Assembly (NCBI GenBank): GCA_002897115.2 | Contig: BCIH01000009.1 | Location: forward strand, 1,003,726-1,025,185 | From: Prototheca cutis | Lineage: Eukaryota; Chlorophyta; Trebouxiophyceae; Chlorellales; Chlorellaceae | Length of the DNA stretch: 21,460 bases | Reading direction: 5' to 3' | Made by a program: the position numbers and the translations under genes | Part shown: positions 18,861 to 21,460 of the stretch, piece by piece | How the letters are laid out: each line of letters begins with the position of its first letter | Position numbering within the stretch: the first letter of the stretch is position 1 | Notes under the pieces: model-generated | The model's input: only the letters and a program-made list of their open reading frames with translations | What the model was told of the DNA's origin: nothing | Database searches by the model: none

Positions 18861-19092
18861 GGTGGGCTAGACAACAAATAAACTAATTCATGCAGAATGC
18901 GGCCATGCGACTACCTTCAGAGCGGCATCATGCGTCCAACATGACTGCGTTGCCGACAATGTACCTCATGCCGGGTCATGGAGGGCCAGCGCTCTACGTG
19001 CGAGCTTACGACATGCACGCACCAGGGCAGCATAAACCGTGCGTTGCGTCTCTTGAACAGAACACATTTCTAATTGCAAAATACATTCCCAA
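18861..19092. promoter_or_regulatory. Short divergent intergenic region, LRR gene / aminotransferase-fold gene
   Basis: Only 232 bp separate the two divergent start codons, so control elements for both genes probably overlap. The segment is AT-richer than its flanks (around 18870-18890 and 19050-19095). No specific motif is assigned. Confidence 0.4.
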
Positions 19093-20635
19093 ATGGCGCC
19101 GGATCACCCCACCCCGCCAAAGCTGATCCACTTCAACAATGCCGGGGCTAGCCTGCAGAGTTCCGCCACCTTGAAGGCCGTGCGCCACCATCTGGACCTG
19201 GAAGAGCAATATGGCGGGTGAGGCGACGAGAACCGAGCACGGAGGTGTGTTGGGTTTGGGATCGCCTGCAGGCCAGTGGCCAAAGATCTGGGCCACGCCC
19301 TCCCAGCACCCGTCTCCTCCCGCGCAGGTACGAGGCGGTGGAGAGGAATGCGGAGGCTCTGGCCCTGCCTTACACTGCGCTGGCCAAGCTGCTGAATGCT
19401 TCCCCCGAGGAGATTGCCATCGTGACCAGCGCCACTACGGCCTGGCAGGTGGCGGTGTACGGCCTGGCTGCCGGCTGGCAAGCTGATGACACGCTGCTGA
19501 CCTCCGTGCACGAGTACGCCAGCAACTACCTGGCCTACCTGCAGCTCAAGAAGCGGACAGGGGTGCGCATCGTGGTGGTCCCAGAGACGGCCGACCGGGA
19601 CATCGATCTCGAGGCACTGGAAGCGGCGGTGGCCGCCGCCCCCCGCACCCCAGTCCTCATCTCCATCACCCACATCCCCACCTCCTCGGGACGCATCTAT
19701 GACGCCGTAGGGGTGGGGGCCATCGCCCGCAGGCATGGCATCCCCTATCTCCTGGATGCCTGCCAGTCAGTGGGCCAGGTGCCCATCGACGTGCAGGCCA
19801 TCGGCTGCGACTTCCTTACCTCCACGGGGCGCAAGTACCTGCGGGCACCACGGGGCGTAGGCTTCCTCTACGCGCGGAATGCCGCCCAGGCCCTGGCAGA
19901 GCCCGGGTTCATCGATCTCCACAGCGCCGAGTGGGTCAGCGACCAGGAGTGTAGGCTGGCCCCCGGTGCCGCGCGGTACGAGGCGTACGAGATCGCCTTT
20001 GCCGCCAAGGTCGGTGGTCGGATAGTGAGATGGGGGGATCGAGAGGATGCCCAGTGCACATGCACACGTGCAGCTGTGGGTCCGCACGGGCTTGTCATTA
20101 GAAAAGACGCAGCTGCCCTGCCTTCGCCCATCCCCTTGCGCGCCCCCACACACCCGCGAGCAGGCTGGGCTTGGCGTGGCTGTGCAGGAGTTGGTGGAGC
20201 AAGGGATCGAGGCGGTGTCGGCCAAGCTGATCGCGCTGGCGGCGTATCTGCGTGAGCGGCTGGCACGAGTGCCCACTGTCACGGTGCAGGACCTTGGAAG
20301 AAATCTGGGTGGCATCGTCAGCTTCACCTCGGTACGTTGTCCTCCCTCCGCACTGTTCCCAAACGAGATAGAGTACTTGCATGTGAGATGTGGGCATGTA
20401 CACACGTACGCTCACACATGTTCAACCCGCGCAGAGCCGGCTGAGCCCCAGAGAGATCCGGCGGCGGTTGCACGCCTACAACATCAACGTATGGGAGTCG
20501 CCGCTCAAATTCACGCGGCTCGATTTGGGGCCCCGCGGTGTGGAGGCGGTCGTCCGCGCATCGGTGCACGCCTACAACACCGAGGAGGAGGTGGACGGCT
20601 TCATCGTTGCACTGCAGGAGATCCTGGCCGCCTGA
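19093..20635 (+). CDS. Class V aminotransferase-fold PLP-dependent enzyme
   Basis: Four exons, 19093-19217, 19328-20009, 20164-20331 and 20435-20635, encode 391 aa. Intron phases are 2, 0 and 0, with donors GTGAGG, GTCGGT and GTACGT. The protein begins MAPDHPTPPKLIHFNNAGAS, the nucleotide-binding-like start typical of bacterial members of the cysteine desulfurase/selenocysteine lyase-related group. The PLP site is complete: Lys211 in TSTGRKYLRAPRG forms the Schiff base, Asp185 and Gln188 in LLDACQSVGQ contact the cofactor, and His157 is in SITHIPTSSG. The C-terminal domain carries RASVHAYNTEEEVDGF. The segment INVWESPLKFTRLD, where desulfurases carry their catalytic Cys loop, has no Cys, so a sulfur-mobilising role is unlikely. 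Lyase, epimerase or aminotransferase activity is possible; the substrate is unknown. No targeting peptide is evident. Bacterial ancestry with later intron gain is plausible. Confidence 0.93.
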
Positions 20636-21460
20636 GCGGCCAGATCACTCAGCGTTGTTGTTGCACCCGCAACCCGGACTCCCTCCAATCCCTGCACTCC
20701 ACCAAGCTTCCAGTCATCCAAGGGCCCCCTTCCGGCCTGACATGTTTCCTAGATACCTTCCCTGCACCCGGATTCCCTGTCCACCACAGCTTCTACCGAA
20801 GTTTCTGCTCTAGCTGTGCTCCCGCGGTCCACACTCTAACTACCCCCTGGCAATACATAACCCATGCCCCCAGCCGTATACGGAGGGGGAGATCATTCTA
20901 CAATGCATGCTTTGTATCCTGCGTAACAAGCTCCCAGCCCAGCGAGTGCACAACAGTTGTGCTGTGGCCACAGTGCTCGGTGGCGGCAGGTGCACACTTG
21001 CTTCCTGAGCGACTTGATGCCGTTGTGATACAGCCAGGCCCTCGCTGGTTTCAGCGCAGTGCTGGGCGGGCTTCTCTCAGTCATACGCAGTGGCAGTGCG
21101 GTGCTGGTGGCGCAGCAGGCAGCGGTGACCCGGCCCCACTGGGATCGCCACNATCGTCGCCGACATAGGTCGGGGCGCTTCTGCACTGCAGAGCCCACCA
21201 CATGCACTATTCGCAGNAGACTCATGTTTGTTGTGCGCTCTGCACCGATGCGCATGGGCATGTGGCATGAGCTGCGTTGGGCCATGAGGTGCATGTGCGC
21301 ATGCCGGCCTGGCAACCTGCATGCAGTCCGGTTCATGCGGTGCTGATTGCAACTTGGCTTGGCTCCCGATGGACCGGTCCTCCCGACCACCAATGCGTGT
21401 AAACATCGACGATACAAGCAATTTGGACAAAGCGGTCCATCAGACGCAAGCTGCCAGACG
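20636..21460. other. 3' flank with no assigned gene
   Basis: This begins with the 3' UTR of the aminotransferase-fold gene, which is C- and T-rich to about 20870. A minus-strand ORF at 20893-21417 (174 codons, two N bases) has no recognisable motif and biased, Arg/His/Cys-rich content typical of chance ORFs. TGTAA occurs at 21397-21401, too far away to assign to a gene. N bases are at 21152 and 21217. Confidence 0.45.

Noticed and set aside
1..21460. CRISPR arrays, tRNA or rRNA genes
   Set aside because: No spaced direct repeats, no cloverleaf with a T-loop motif and no rRNA-like segment were seen by eye.

Overview
The window looks like nuclear DNA of a green alga, probably a trebouxiophyte or other chlorophyte. 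It is GC-rich. Most genes are cut into many short exons by GT-AG introns of about 80-350 bp, and the introns carry TG-rich tracts and long G or C homopolymers. The protein set fits: a SAND-domain protein, a multi-exon diacylglycerol lipase, and bacterial-type metabolic enzymes. The species is not determined. Exon borders below were read by eye from splice signals, checked by codon phase across each junction. All are unproven predictions unless marked otherwise.

Layout. (1) 3-1088 (+): the 3' part of an intronless gene for a TnpB/Fanzor-type RuvC nuclease, open at the left edge. It is followed at once by four consecutive hairpins (1098-1282) that are candidates for its guide-RNA scaffold or element end. 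(2) 1965-4450 (-): a seven-exon gene with an N-terminal SAND domain and a C-terminal coiled coil. (3) 4451-6172: about 1.7 kb with no gene I can support. (4) 6173-6946 (-): a three-exon gene for a small four-helix membrane protein. It is divergent from (5) 7451-14826 (+), a gene of about 24 exons for a membrane-bound sn-1-specific diacylglycerol lipase. (6) 15470-16390 (+): an intronless, strikingly bacterial nitrilase. (7) About 17750-18860 (-): a leucine-rich-repeat gene whose frame is broken in several places and which holds a 46-nt poly-G run. (8) 19093-20635 (+): a four-exon class V PLP-dependent aminotransferase-fold enzyme of bacterial type, divergent from the LRR gene.

I see no operon-like pathway. 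The shared themes are mobile DNA (the Fanzor-like nuclease), lipid signalling (the lipase) and two enzymes that may have come from bacteria. The most interesting element is the RuvC nuclease with its 3' structured tail, because eukaryotic TnpB homologues (Fanzors) are RNA-guided nucleases whose guide RNA usually derives from sequence just downstream of the ORF. Three N bases in the left 300 nt, two near the right end and the long homopolymers point to draft-quality sequence, so single-base frameshifts should be read with caution.
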